The notes under the pieces are model-generated. The model worked only from the letters and a program-made list of their open reading frames with translations. It ran no database searches and was not told the origin of the DNA. A DNA stretch of 64,000 bases from DASXKD01 sp963806145 (GTDB lineage Bacteria; Actinomycetota; Actinomycetes; Streptosporangiales; Streptosporangiaceae). Position numbers and translations under genes: made by a program. This document shows, piece by piece, positions 34,008 through 42,520 of the stretch. How positions within the stretch are numbered: position 1 is the stretch's first letter; every line of letters starts with the position of its first letter. Location: contig CAWDXD010000050.1 in the NCBI GenBank assembly GCA_963806145.1, forward strand, positions 9,040 to 73,039, in the 5' to 3' direction.

Positions 34008-34376
34008 TTACGGCCTGCGGGTTTCCTCCTCGATCCAGCTCAGAAAGCCCGCCGAGCCCGCGACTATGGGCGTGGCGACGATCTCCGGCTCGTCATAGCT
34101 GTGACTGCGGGCGATGAAGTCGGCCAGCGCCTGGTAGCCGGTGGCCGGCAGCTTGAGGGTGAGCAGCCACTCCTCGGCGCGCTCTACCGCGCCCTCCCAC
34201 CAGTAGGTGCTGGCCACCGGGCCGCTCACCTGGGCGCACGCGGCCAGGCGGGCCTCCACCGCGCCGCGGGCGAGTTCCACGGCCTCGGCACGTGAGTCCG
34301 TGGTGGTCTGCAGCAGCAGGAAACGGCCGCTCACCTGGGACGGCCCAGATGCGGCCGGCGCGTCGTCAACCGACAT
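34008..34376 (-). CDS. cutA: CutA divalent-ion tolerance protein
   Basis: A 122-residue trimeric CutA1-type protein, related in fold to PII signal proteins. The core reads 'LLQTTTDSRAEAVELARGAVEARLAACAQVSGPVASTYWWEG' (key: 'ARLAACAQV' and 'STYWWEGAVERAEEWLLTLK') and ends 'HSYDEPEIVATPIVAGSAGFLSWIEEET'. CutA was linked to copper tolerance, but its role is not settled. The ATG at 34376 matches the family N-terminus plus a short tail; longer frames upstream are spurious. It is convergent with the phosphatase gene. Confidence 0.9.
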   Translation of the reverse strand: MSVDDAPAASGPSQVSGRFLLLQTTTDSRAEAVELARGAVEARLAACAQVSGPVASTYWWEGAVERAEEWLLTLKLPATGYQALADFIARSHSYDEPEIVATPIVAGSAGFLSWIEEETRRP

Positions 34377-34493
34377 GGCACCCGATGGTACGCCTACGGC
34401 GGCACCGCTCCGGGCACCGCGGACACGGCGGGCCGCTGGCGCGCCGGCCCGCGGAGCGGGATGATCGCGGATGCGGGCGAGGGAGGCACCAAC

Positions 34494-35426
34494 GTGACCG
34501 GCGATGCGTACTGCTTTGTGGTAAACCCGGCCGCCTGCCACGGCCGGGGCATCAGCCGCATGCCCGCGGTGCTGGGGCCGCTGTCGGCGGCCGGGGGCAC
34601 CGTCCGCGTCGAGGAAAGCTCCAGCCTCGGCCACGCCGCCGCGCTGGCCGCCGATGCCGCGGACCGGGGCGAGATCGTCGTGGCGGTGGGCGGGGACGGC
34701 ACGGTCGGCCGGATGGCCGGTGCCGTGGCCGCCGCCGGCGGAGTGCTCGGCATCATCCCGGCGGGCCGGGGCAACGATTTCGCCCGCATGCTCGGCATCC
34801 CCGCCGACCCGGCCCGGGCGGCCGCGTTCCTGCTGCGCGGCGGGCACCGGGAGGTGGACCTGATCGGTGTCCGCGCGGGTGACGGGCCGGAGCAGGTGGT
34901 GGCGGGCAGCGTCTACCTGGGCATCCCGTCCGAGGGTGCGCGGATCGCCGCCGCCAGCCGCCTGCCACCGGGCGGCCTGGCCTACCAGATCGCCGGGCTG
35001 CGCGCCCTGCTGGCGTGGCAGCCGGCCAGCTTCACGGTGGGCACCGGCGGCCCGGCGCAGGACAGCTTCCCTGGGTTCTGCGTGGTAGTGGCCAACTCGG
35101 CCTACTTCGCCGGCGGCACGCCCGCCGCGCCGGACGCCGATGTTACCGATGGCCTGCTGGATGTGATCACGGTCAGCGACGGCTCGAAGCTCTCCTTCGT
35201 GCGGGTGATGCTGCTGGCCGGCCGGGGCAGGCACACCCGGCTGGCCCAGGTCGGCGTCATGCGGGAAGCCAGCGTCACGGTGAGCGCGGATCGTGCCATG
35301 CTCGCCGGGGCCGACGGCGAGCCGCTGCCGTCCGCGTCCCCGCTGGCCACGGGCGTCCCGTTGCGGATCAGGGCGCTGCCGGGCGCGCTTCGGGTAGCCG
35401 GGCGGGAGGCCGGGTCCGGCCGTTAG
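34494..35426 (+). CDS. Diacylglycerol kinase-family lipid kinase
   Basis: A 310-residue protein of the DgkB/YegS lipid kinase family, phosphorylating diacylglycerol or a similar lipid. The catalytic domain opens with 'YCFVVNPAACHGRG', has the ATP-binding 'VVAVGGDGTVGRMAGAVAAAG' (GGDGT signature) and 'GIIPAGRGNDFARMLGIP'. The C-terminal beta-rich domain carries 'DVTDGLLDVITVSDGSKL' and ends in 'ADGEPLP...VPLRIRALPGALRV'. GTG 34494 is preceded by GAGGGAGG; an ATG at 34461 is possible. It is convergent with livF, overlapping by 4 bp. Confidence 0.9.
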   Translation: MTGDAYCFVVNPAACHGRGISRMPAVLGPLSAAGGTVRVEESSSLGHAAALAADAADRGEIVVAVGGDGTVGRMAGAVAAAGGVLGIIPAGRGNDFARMLGIPADPARAAAFLLRGGHREVDLIGVRAGDGPEQVVAGSVYLGIPSEGARIAAASRLPPGGLAYQIAGLRALLAWQPASFTVGTGGPAQDSFPGFCVVVANSAYFAGGTPAAPDADVTDGLLDVITVSDGSKLSFVRVMLLAGRGRHTRLAQVGVMREASVTVSADRAMLAGADGEPLPSASPLATGVPLRIRALPGALRVAGREAGSGR

Positions 35427-36235
35427 CCGTTGGCCGACCCGGCCGGGCGGCCGCGGCCGCCGAGGAACGACTCGATGAACTCCGGGCTGACCGACAACTC
35501 CGCCGGCGACCCTTCCATCCGCACCTCGCCGCCGCCAAGCACGTAGGTGTGGTCGGAGATGGCCAGCACGGCCTTGGCCCGCTGCTCCACGATGAGCACG
35601 GCCGCGCCGCTGGCGGCCAGGCCGCGCACGTGCTCTTGGAGCAGGGAGATGGCGATGGCTGGCGCGAGGTTCGCGGTCGGCTCGTCGAACAGGAACAGCC
35701 CGGGGTCGAGCATGAGCGCGCGGCCCATGGCGAGCATCTTCCGCTCGCCGCCGCTCAGCTTGCCGGCGCTGCGGCCGATCATCCCCGCCAGCCGGGGGAA
35801 GACCGTGAGCACCTTGTCGATCCGCCCGGCCACCTCGCCGCGCGGCAGCAGGTATCCGCCCATCTCCAGGTTCTCCCGCACGGTCAGCGGGCCGAACACG
35901 TCATCGACCTGCGGTACGTAGCCCACCGAGGACCGGGCAACCTCCTCGGGGGGCATGTTGGTCACCTGCTTGCCGCCGACGGTCACCGTGCCCGACGAGA
36001 CCCGGACGATGCCGACCAGGCTCTTGAGCAGCGTGCTCTTGCCGGATCCGTTCGGCCCGACCAGCGAGACCACCTGCCCGGGGTCGGCGCCGACGGTGAT
36101 GCCGCGGATCACCGGGTCGCCGCCGTAGCCGGCCGTGATGCCCTCGGCGCGCAACGGCAGGCCGCGCAGCGTGACGTCAGTGCTTTCCGGAGCGCGCGCG
36201 TCGGGCAAGCCGCCGCGCGGCCGCTCAGCCGACAA
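35423..36235 (-). CDS. livF: Branched-chain-type ABC transporter ATP-binding protein
   Basis: A 270-residue ATPase of the LivF type. Walker A is 'LVGPNGSGKSTLLKSLVGI' (about 61-79), the signature is 'KLSGGERKMLAMGRALM', Walker B 'LFLFDEPTANLAPAIAISLL', with 'VEQRAKAVLAISDHTYVL' as the H-loop region. It completes an importer with the fused LivM-LivG protein, LivH and the binding protein upstream. It overlaps the previous gene by 11 bp and is the last gene of the operon. Confidence 0.92.
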   Translation of the reverse strand: MSAERPRGGLPDARAPESTDVTLRGLPLRAEGITAGYGGDPVIRGITVGADPGQVVSLVGPNGSGKSTLLKSLVGIVRVSSGTVTVGGKQVTNMPPEEVARSSVGYVPQVDDVFGPLTVRENLEMGGYLLPRGEVAGRIDKVLTVFPRLAGMIGRSAGKLSGGERKMLAMGRALMLDPGLFLFDEPTANLAPAIAISLLQEHVRGLAASGAAVLIVEQRAKAVLAISDHTYVLGGGEVRMEGSPAELSVSPEFIESFLGGRGRPAGSANG

Positions 36236-38177
36236 GGTAGGCCTCCACGACCTCTTGCCGCCCGCGGAGTTGTGCCATGGTGCCCTCCGCGAGGACCGCG
36301 CCTTCGGCCATCACCACCACCGGGTCGCAGAACTCGTCCATGATGGCCAGTTCGTGCTCAACCATGAGGATCGTCATGCCCTCGGCGCACAGGGCCACGA
36401 GTTCGTTCCCGATCCGCCGCGCCAGGTTCGGGTGCACCCCGGCCATCGGCTCGTCGAGCAGCAGCATCGCCGGCTCGGCCATCAGCGCCCGCATGATCTC
36501 CACCAGCCGCCGCTGCCCCCCGGACAGGTCTCCCGCGTAGTTGTTGGCGAAATCGCTCAGCCCGAACCGCTGCAGCAGCGCCGAAGCACGCGTCACGGCG
36601 GCATCCTCGTCCCGCCCCCAGTACCGCCGCCCCGCCATCGCCCCCAGGAACGAGTCCCCCCGGTTCCCCTGCACCGAGGACATCAGGTTCTCCATCACGG
36701 TCAGCCGCTTGAACTCACTAGCCAGCTGGAACGTCCTGACGAGCCCCATCCGCGCCCGGCGGAACGCCGCCACCGACGTCACATCGGCCCCGCGGTACAG
36801 CACACTCCCCGACGACACCGGCAACGTCCCCGCCAGCATCGCCAGCAATGTCGACTTCCCGGCCCCATTGGGCCCGATCAGCCCCGTCAACGTCCCCTTC
36901 CGCACCGAGAACGACACCTCGTGAACGGCATGCACCCCCCCGAATTCCCGCGAAAGCCCTACCGCCTCCAGCACGACTTCGGCCGGCGCCGAGGACCCAG
37001 CGATCCCCGAAACCCCTCTCGCTCTCTCCTCCCCCACGGCAGCCGACTGAGGTGCTGGCCGGGGAGATGCACCGCTGGCGTCTTGTTGCTCGCCATCACT
37101 CTCGACCCGGCGCGTCTCAGGCCAGACCACCCGAGGCTTCGCCCACGGCCGCCAGCCCGCGGTGCGTCCCCCGGCCGGCGCCCCCACGACCTGGATCACG
37201 CGCTTGCGCTCCGGCAGCACGCCCTGCGGCCTGAACCACAGGAACCCAATGATCAGAAGCCCGATGGCCACCCATTCCAGCGACGGAATCAGGTTCGGCG
37301 GCAGGTTATTGGACGTCGGTATGTACCTGGTGACCTCTTCGAATCCCACCGGTACCAGCACCGCCCCGAGAACCGCCCCGAGACGATTCCCCGCCCCGCC
37401 GATGATCACCGCCGCAAAGAGCACGACGGTCTCCGCATACCCCCACTCAGCAGGCGACCACGTCGTGATGTAGGTGACCAGGATCCCCCCGGACAGCCCG
37501 GCGATCGCCCCGCCGGCCACCAGCATCGCGGTCCGCATCGACAGCAGGTTCTTGCCGAGCGAGTCGGCCACCACGTCGTTGTCCCGCATCGCCCGCAGCG
37601 ACCGGCCGTACGGGGATTCGGTGAGCCGGCCGACGAACCAGAACACGCACACGCCCAGGGCGACGGCGCCGACGGTGAAGCCCCACTCGTAGCCGAGGGA
37701 CTGCACGCTGAACATGTTGTCCCCGCGCAGCGGCGTCGGGATGAGCGACAGGCCCGCGTCGCCGTTGAGGATCGGCCGGTAGTTGGTCACGAGCAGGTTC
37801 AGCAGCACGGCGGTGACCAGCAGGCCGACCGCGGCGAAGTCGCCGCGCAGCCGCCGGCCGAACAGGAACGCGAACGGCAGCGCCACCAGGCCGCCGACCA
37901 CGGCGGCGCCGATCCACGGCAGCGGGAAGGGCAGGTTCCAGCCGCCGATGTAGGACTGGAAACCGCCGTTGGCGCTGTCGGCGGGCAGCGCCAGGATCGC
38001 GGCCGCGTACCCGCCGGCCGCCTGGAAGATGATGAAGCCGAAGTTGGTCACGCCCGCCACGCCGAACTGCTGGTTCAGGCCGAGGCAGGCCATGGCGTCC
38101 ACCGCCGCGTAGACCAGCAGGTTGATGACGTAGAAGGCGTTCACGCGCGGCCTCGCTCCGGTGTCACGGCCGCTCAC
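36225..38177 (-). CDS. livMG: Fused LivM permease-LivG ATPase of branched-chain-type ABC importer
   Basis: A 650-residue fusion of two normally separate subunits. Residues 1-330 are a LivM-type permease with about eight to ten helices ('VINLLVYAAVDAMACLGLNQQFGVAGVTNFGFIIFQAAGGY', key: 'NFGFIIFQ'). An Ala/Ser/Pro-rich linker (about 335-405) leads to a LivG-type ATPase with 'LIGPNGAGKSTLLAMLAG' (Walker A), 'DLSGGQRRLVEIMRALM' (signature), 'MLLLDEPMAGVHPNLA' (Walker B) and 'MVEHELAIMDEFCDPVVVM'. Fusions of this kind occur in actinobacteria. It overlaps livH by 14 bp and livF by 11 bp. Confidence 0.92.
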   Translation of the reverse strand: MSGRDTGARPRVNAFYVINLLVYAAVDAMACLGLNQQFGVAGVTNFGFIIFQAAGGYAAAILALPADSANGGFQSYIGGWNLPFPLPWIGAAVVGGLVALPFAFLFGRRLRGDFAAVGLLVTAVLLNLLVTNYRPILNGDAGLSLIPTPLRGDNMFSVQSLGYEWGFTVGAVALGVCVFWFVGRLTESPYGRSLRAMRDNDVVADSLGKNLLSMRTAMLVAGGAIAGLSGGILVTYITTWSPAEWGYAETVVLFAAVIIGGAGNRLGAVLGAVLVPVGFEEVTRYIPTSNNLPPNLIPSLEWVAIGLLIIGFLWFRPQGVLPERKRVIQVVGAPAGGRTAGWRPWAKPRVVWPETRRVESDGEQQDASGASPRPAPQSAAVGEERARGVSGIAGSSAPAEVVLEAVGLSREFGGVHAVHEVSFSVRKGTLTGLIGPNGAGKSTLLAMLAGTLPVSSGSVLYRGADVTSVAAFRRARMGLVRTFQLASEFKRLTVMENLMSSVQGNRGDSFLGAMAGRRYWGRDEDAAVTRASALLQRFGLSDFANNYAGDLSGGQRRLVEIMRALMAEPAMLLLDEPMAGVHPNLARRIGNELVALCAEGMTILMVEHELAIMDEFCDPVVVMAEGAVLAEGTMAQLRGRQEVVEAYLVG

Positions 38178-39031
38178 CGAGCAGCCCGGTCGGGCGCACG
38201 CCGAGCATGATGAGCAGCGCCACGAACGCGATCACGTATTTGTAGTCGGCCGGGATGAAGACGGCGCTGACCTCGGTGGCCAGGCCGATGACCAGCGCGC
38301 CGAGCATGGCGCCGTAGGGCTGGCCCGGGCCGCCGAGGAACACCGCGGCCAGGATCAGGATCAGGAACACGTCGGTGGAGCTTGCGTCGAAGCTGCCCGC
38401 GTCGATCGCGAAGACCGTGCCGGCCAGCCCGCACAGCGCGCCGGTCAGCGCCCACGTCGCGGTGATGACCCGGCCGGTGCGGATGCCGCAGTTGCGGGCG
38501 AGGGTGCGGTTCGCGGCGGTGGCCCGCATCGCCTTGCCCAGCTTCGTGTAGCGCAGCAGGACGTGCACTCCGGCCATGGCCAGCACGGCCAGCGCCATGA
38601 TCACGAGCTGGACCCCGGTCAGCGTCAGCCCGCCGGCGCTGAACGTCGGGCCGTTGCCCATGGTGTAGGAGACGGGGACGCCGCCGACCACCGCCTCCAG
38701 CCCGAACTCGATGATGAGGGTCATCCCCAGCGACACGATCACCATGGTGATCGGGCTGGCCCCGCGCCGCTGGAATGGCGTGTAGACGACGGAGTTGAGC
38801 AGCACCGACACCGCCGAGCACGCGGCCACGGCGACGAGCAGGCCGAGCCACACCGAGACGCCGTGGGAGTTCACCAGGTAGGCCAGGAACGCGCCGAGGA
38901 TCATGACGGCGCCGAAGGCGAGGTTGAGCACGTCGGTGACGCCGAACTGGAGGGTGAAGCCCTACCGAGGCGATGGCGAGCACCGACGCGGTCACCAGGC
39001 CGAATCCGACCGAGGCGATAAACAGGGTCAC
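38164..39031 (-). pseudogene. livH: LivH-type permease with one frame change
   Basis: A roughly 288-residue permease read in two frames. The start 'MTLFIASVGFGLVTASVLAIASVG' (from 39031) and the rest 'FTLQFGVTDVLNLAFGAVMILGAFLAYLVNSHGVSVWLG' join if one base is dropped at about 38958-38962. Downstream are normal LivH features: 'QRRGASPITMVIVSLGMTLIIEFGLEAVVGG', 'LLRYTKLGKAMRATAANRTLARNCGIRTG' (the cytoplasmic EAA-like loop) and a C-terminal 'LLIMLGVRPTGLLGERP'. The intact remainder suggests a sequencing indel rather than real loss. An internal start could give a shortened protein lacking the first helix. Confidence 0.75.
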
Positions 39032-39122
39032 CGTGCGTCCGCTCCCGGGGTGCGAGATGGTGCCCCGGCGGGCACTGGCCGGGGCGCCAGTGCCCGCACG
39101 GGACGTGCAGGGGTGCTGCGGA

Positions 39123-40515
39123 TCAAGGCTGGACGGCCCGCAACTCGGCGGCCGAGATGTTGCCGGCGACGTTCACCTGGCCGGACGGGCTGTAGGTGTC
39201 GATCTGGAAGATGCCGGTCGAGTCGTGGATAGCTGTCGAAGGTGGTCGGGCCGCCGGGGCCCTCGTACCTGATCGACTTGCCGGCCTTGAGCGCCGCCGC
39301 GCACTGGGCGAACCCGTAGCAGACGGTGGCGCCGGGGACACCGTCGCCGATCTTGACGATGTCCGGCCCGTACACGCTCGGGGTGGTGCTCTTGGACATC
39401 AGCATGGCCAGCGCGGCGAGGTTGATGCCGTCGTAGAGGTGCACGCCGCCGGGAGCGCTCAGGTAGGTGGTGAAGTTCCCGGTGGTTCCTGGCACCTTGC
39501 CCTGCTGGGACAGCAACGCCGACTTGAACGGGCCGTAGGCAGGCCCGCTTGTCTCGGTGACCAGGTTGTCGGCGTGGAAGTTGGACGCGAACGTGCCCGC
39601 GCCCACCGCCGCCGCCGCGGCCTTGAAGAACGGTGGCGAGATCGCCGCCGAGGTGGCGATGATCGGGATCGTCTTGCCGTGGTTGAGCTGCTTGATCTCG
39701 GCGAACAGGGTGGGGTCGGCGGTGCCGAGGGCCTCGGTCATGATCGCCTGCGGATGGGACTGGATGATCGCCTCGGCCTCGGTGCGGAACGTGGTGGCCT
39801 TCAGGTCCAGCGTCTGGCTGGTGGTGAGGGTCATCCCGGCCTTCTTGAGCGAGGCGATGGCCGGCTGCACGAAGGTCTGCGATCCGATGTCGTTGCCGAA
39901 CGCGAGCGCGATCCGCTTGTAGCCCAGGCGCTGGGCGATGACCACCATCGCGTAGGACTCTTCGAGGTCCGGCGGGACCAGCCGGTAGAAGTACGGGAAG
40001 TGCACGTGGTCGAACTCGGACTCCCCGGTCATGCAGAACATGGCCATCTTCCGGCCGTTGATCAGGGGGACGACGGAGGCCGCTTCGTCGGAGGTGCAGC
40101 CGATCACCAGCCCCAGGTTGGGCGTGCTGGCGAACATCTGGTTGACCGCGGGCACGGCGTCGGCAGGCTCGCCGCGGGTGTCCACGCTCTTGCAGGACAG
40201 CTTGTGCCCGAGGACGCCGCCGTTGGCGTCGATGACGCTGGTGGCGCCGTAGCAGGTCGCGAGATAGGTGGGGCCGAGCGCGGCGTCGGGACCGCTGAAC
40301 GGAGCGACGTCGGCGACGGTCAGCGTGGACCCGGAGGGGGCCGAGCTGGACCCGCTGGCCGTGCTGGAGGAGCTGCTGCCGCAGGCAGCGAGCGTGAGGG
40401 CCAGGGCGGCGGCGCCGGCCACCGCCCCAAGGGGCAGGATTCGCCGCGTAGTGCGCGGCATTAGTCTGTGCTCACCCGCGGCCTGGGCCACGGTGACCGG
40501 TGTCGTCGGCTTCAT
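39123..40515 (-). pseudogene. ABC substrate-binding lipoprotein (LivK-like) with one frame change near the C-terminus
   Basis: A roughly 463-residue periplasmic-type binding protein of the branched-chain/Leu-Ile-Val-binding family. The lipobox 'LTLAACGS' follows a signal sequence. The fold shows 'GPDAALGPTYLATCYGATSVIDANGGVLGHKLSCKSVDTRGEPADA' (key: 'SVIDANGG'), 'VIGCTSDEAASVVPLINGRKM' and 'YRLVPPDLEESYAMVVIAQRLGYKRIALAF'. The frame breaks at about 39227 (one extra C on the coding strand) after 'GPTTFDSY'; the true end is 'HDSTGIFQIDTYSPSGQVNVAGNISAAELRAVQP'. Ligand unknown; context suggests an aromatic or organic acid. Confidence 0.75.
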
Positions 40516-40573
40516 GAAGTCTCCGTGAGTTGGAGTGACTGGTGGAATGTGGGCGGTGGCCCGGTCAGGCAGG

Positions 40574-41482
40574 TCACAGCCCCGGCCGGGCCGGGGAGCC
40601 GGCCGGGTGCCAGCGCCAGTCGGACGGGCCGCCCTCCTCGGCAACGACGCGGTTGCGGATGGTGCCCAGGTCCTCGACGGTCACCTCGATGACGTCACCG
40701 GGCTCCATCCACACGGGCGGGGTGCGGGCGAAACCAACGCCGCCCGGCGTGCCGGTGGCGATCACGTCACCGGGGGCCAGGCGGGTGAATGAAGAGAAGA
40801 ACTCGATGGCCGCGGGAACGCTGACCAGCATCTGGGAGGTGCGCGCCGACTGCATCACGGTGCCGTTGAGCGTCGAGCTGATGGCCAGGTCGCTGACGTC
40901 CACCTCGTCGGTGGTGACGACTTCGGGGCCGATCGGCATGCTGCCCTCGAAGTTCTTGCCGGCCGTCCACTGGCTGGCGGCCCGTTGCCAGTCCCGGCAG
41001 GAGGCGTCGTTGAGCACCACGAAGCCCGCGATCGCGTCCAGGGCCTTTTCCGCGCGGATGTACCGGCCGCCGGCGCCGATCACGATGCCGAGTTCGGCTT
41101 CATAGTCGAACTTGCTGGTGAGCGCCGGCTTCACCAGGTCGGCGTAGGGGGGCAGGACGCTGTCGCTGCCCCGCACGAAGGCGTCCGGCCAGGTCGGCAC
41201 CGCGCGCCCGCCCTCCAGCGCGTGCTCGCTGTAGTTCAGGCCGAGGCACAGAACGCGCGGCGGGGCTGGCACCGCCGCGGCGAAGTCGGCCGGTCCTGCC
41301 TCGCGGCCGTCCCGCTCGGCCAGCGGCCGGATCGCGTCCATCGCCCGCTCCCCCTCCTCCAGCACGTGCTGGAGGGAGGACATGCGCTCGTCGCCCGTGG
41401 CCGCACCGACATCGACGTAGCCGGAGCGTGCCTTGACGTGCAGGCGCGGTCCCCGGTCCGTGGTAATCGTGGCCAGCCTCAC
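40574..41482 (-). CDS. Fumarylacetoacetate hydrolase-family protein
   Basis: A 302-residue member of the FAH superfamily, which cleaves or decarboxylates acylpyruvates and similar beta-diketo acids. The core shows 'VLCLGLNYSEHALEGG', the metal-binding 'KFDYEAELGIVIG' (E-x-E) and 'TAGKNFEGSMPIGPEVV', and ends with 'VIATGTPGGVGFARTPPVWMEPGDVIEVTVEDLGTIRNRV' (key: 'TGTPGGVGF'). GTG 41482 has AAAGGAG nine bases before it. It heads the LIV-type operon (58 bp before the binding protein), so its substrate probably comes through that importer. Confidence 0.88.
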   Translation of the reverse strand: MRLATITTDRGPRLHVKARSGYVDVGAATGDERMSSLQHVLEEGERAMDAIRPLAERDGREAGPADFAAAVPAPPRVLCLGLNYSEHALEGGRAVPTWPDAFVRGSDSVLPPYADLVKPALTSKFDYEAELGIVIGAGGRYIRAEKALDAIAGFVVLNDASCRDWQRAASQWTAGKNFEGSMPIGPEVVTTDEVDVSDLAISSTLNGTVMQSARTSQMLVSVPAAIEFFSSFTRLAPGDVIATGTPGGVGFARTPPVWMEPGDVIEVTVEDLGTIRNRVVAEEGGPSDWRWHPAGSPARPGL

Positions 41483-41509
41483 CTGGGAGTCTCCTTTGCC
41501 CTCGGGACC

Positions 41510-41698
41510 CCAATCGTTTGCGGTTTCAGCATCGCATCGGTGGCGCGAGGCAGGTGACCGGCCGCGATTGGTTATGAGATGTGGATTGGTTGAGAATAGG
41601 TCCGCTACAGATACCTGGTCAAGGGTTACAGATATGTGAATAAAGCGTGGCAGCATCACAGTCTGATTACGATTGGTATGATTGGTTGAGCTTAGGTC
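41510..41698. promoter_or_regulatory. Repeated ATTGGT motifs in the divergent promoter region, candidate GntR operator array
   Basis: This AT-richer region lies between the FAH gene (-) and the GntR gene (+). A 19-bp direct repeat GATTGGTTGAG-NN-TAGGTC occurs at 41584-41602 and 41680-41698 (two mismatches), 96 bp apart. Further ATTGGT cores lie at 41567 and 41672, and CCAATCG on the minus side at 41510. The spacing suggests cooperative binding by the GntR protein encoded next to it; this is inference. Confidence 0.55.
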
Positions 41699-41724
41699 TA
41701 GAGAGAGTAAAGGAGTGGACGGGG

Positions 41725-42501
41725 ATGGGGAAACCGCCCGGGGACGTCCCTGCACAACCGGCTGATCACCGGCACCGGCTCGCCGAGGTCATCCTTGATG
41801 AGTCCCGGCGCGCCGGCCTGCGCCGTGGCTCCCGGCTGCCCACCGAACGGCAGCTCGCGGCGAGCCTGGGAGCGACCAGGACCTCGGTCCGCCGCGCCCT
41901 CACGGTCCTGGAGGCGGAGGGCCGCATCTCCCGTGAAGTGGGCCGCGGCACCTTCCTGCGGGACGGGCCGGCCGGGAGCGCCCGGGACGGGGCAGCCAAT
42001 GACCACACCGGTAACGCGGACGCCGTGGCGGAGAAGTACCTGGGCCCGGGCGGGCCACGCCCGGCCGACCAGGCGGGCTTCGCACCGGCGGACGTCATGA
42101 CGGTCCGCCGGCTGCTGGAGCCGCCGGCGATGCGGCTGGTGGTGGCGTGGGCCACGGCCGCCGATTTCGAGGAGATAGGCCGGTGCCTGGCCGGTGGCGA
42201 GCGCGCGGCCAGCTACGACGAGTTCGAGACCTGGGATCTCGCGCTGCACCGCAGCATCATGGCGGCCAGCCACAGCCCGCTGCTGGCCAGGCTGTACGCC
42301 GCCATAGAGGAGGCAAGGCACGGCCGCTTCTGGGGGGACCTGAAGCGGCGCAGCGCGTCACGGGAGCGGCAGCACGCCTACCAGGCCGACCACGCCGAAC
42401 TCGTGGCCGCGCTGCGGGCCAGGGATGCCGACCGCGCGGTGGAGGCGATGCGCGCGCACCTGGCCCGGGTGGCCGGCCACCTGTTCGGCGAGACCGCATG
42501 A
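41725..42501 (+). CDS. GntR-family (FadR/FCD-type) transcriptional regulator
   Basis: A 258-residue regulator. The N-terminal winged helix reads 'HRLAEVILDESRRAGLRRGSRLPTERQLAASLGATRTSVRRALTVLEAEGRISREVGRGTFL' (key: 'LPTERQLAASLGATRTSVRRAL'). The C-terminal domain is FadR/FCD-like, with 'EPPAMRLVVAWATAADFEEI', 'WDLALHRSIMAASHSPLLARLY' and 'YQADHAELVAALRARDADRAVEAMRAHL', whose His residues usually bind a metal near the organic-acid ligand. ATG 41725 has AAAGGAG at good spacing; an upstream GTG was rejected. It faces the FAH-LIV operon and likely controls it. Confidence 0.88.
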   Translation: MGKPPGDVPAQPADHRHRLAEVILDESRRAGLRRGSRLPTERQLAASLGATRTSVRRALTVLEAEGRISREVGRGTFLRDGPAGSARDGAANDHTGNADAVAEKYLGPGGPRPADQAGFAPADVMTVRRLLEPPAMRLVVAWATAADFEEIGRCLAGGERAASYDEFETWDLALHRSIMAASHSPLLARLYAAIEEARHGRFWGDLKRRSASRERQHAYQADHAELVAALRARDADRAVEAMRAHLARVAGHLFGETA

Positions 42502-42520
42502 CAGCTCCCCCGGGCCAGCA

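Noticed and set aside
38164..39031. Programmed frameshifting as an explanation for the broken livH
   Set aside because: No slippery heptamer or downstream pseudoknot is evident and other genes in the window show similar one-base changes, so an indel is the simpler reading.
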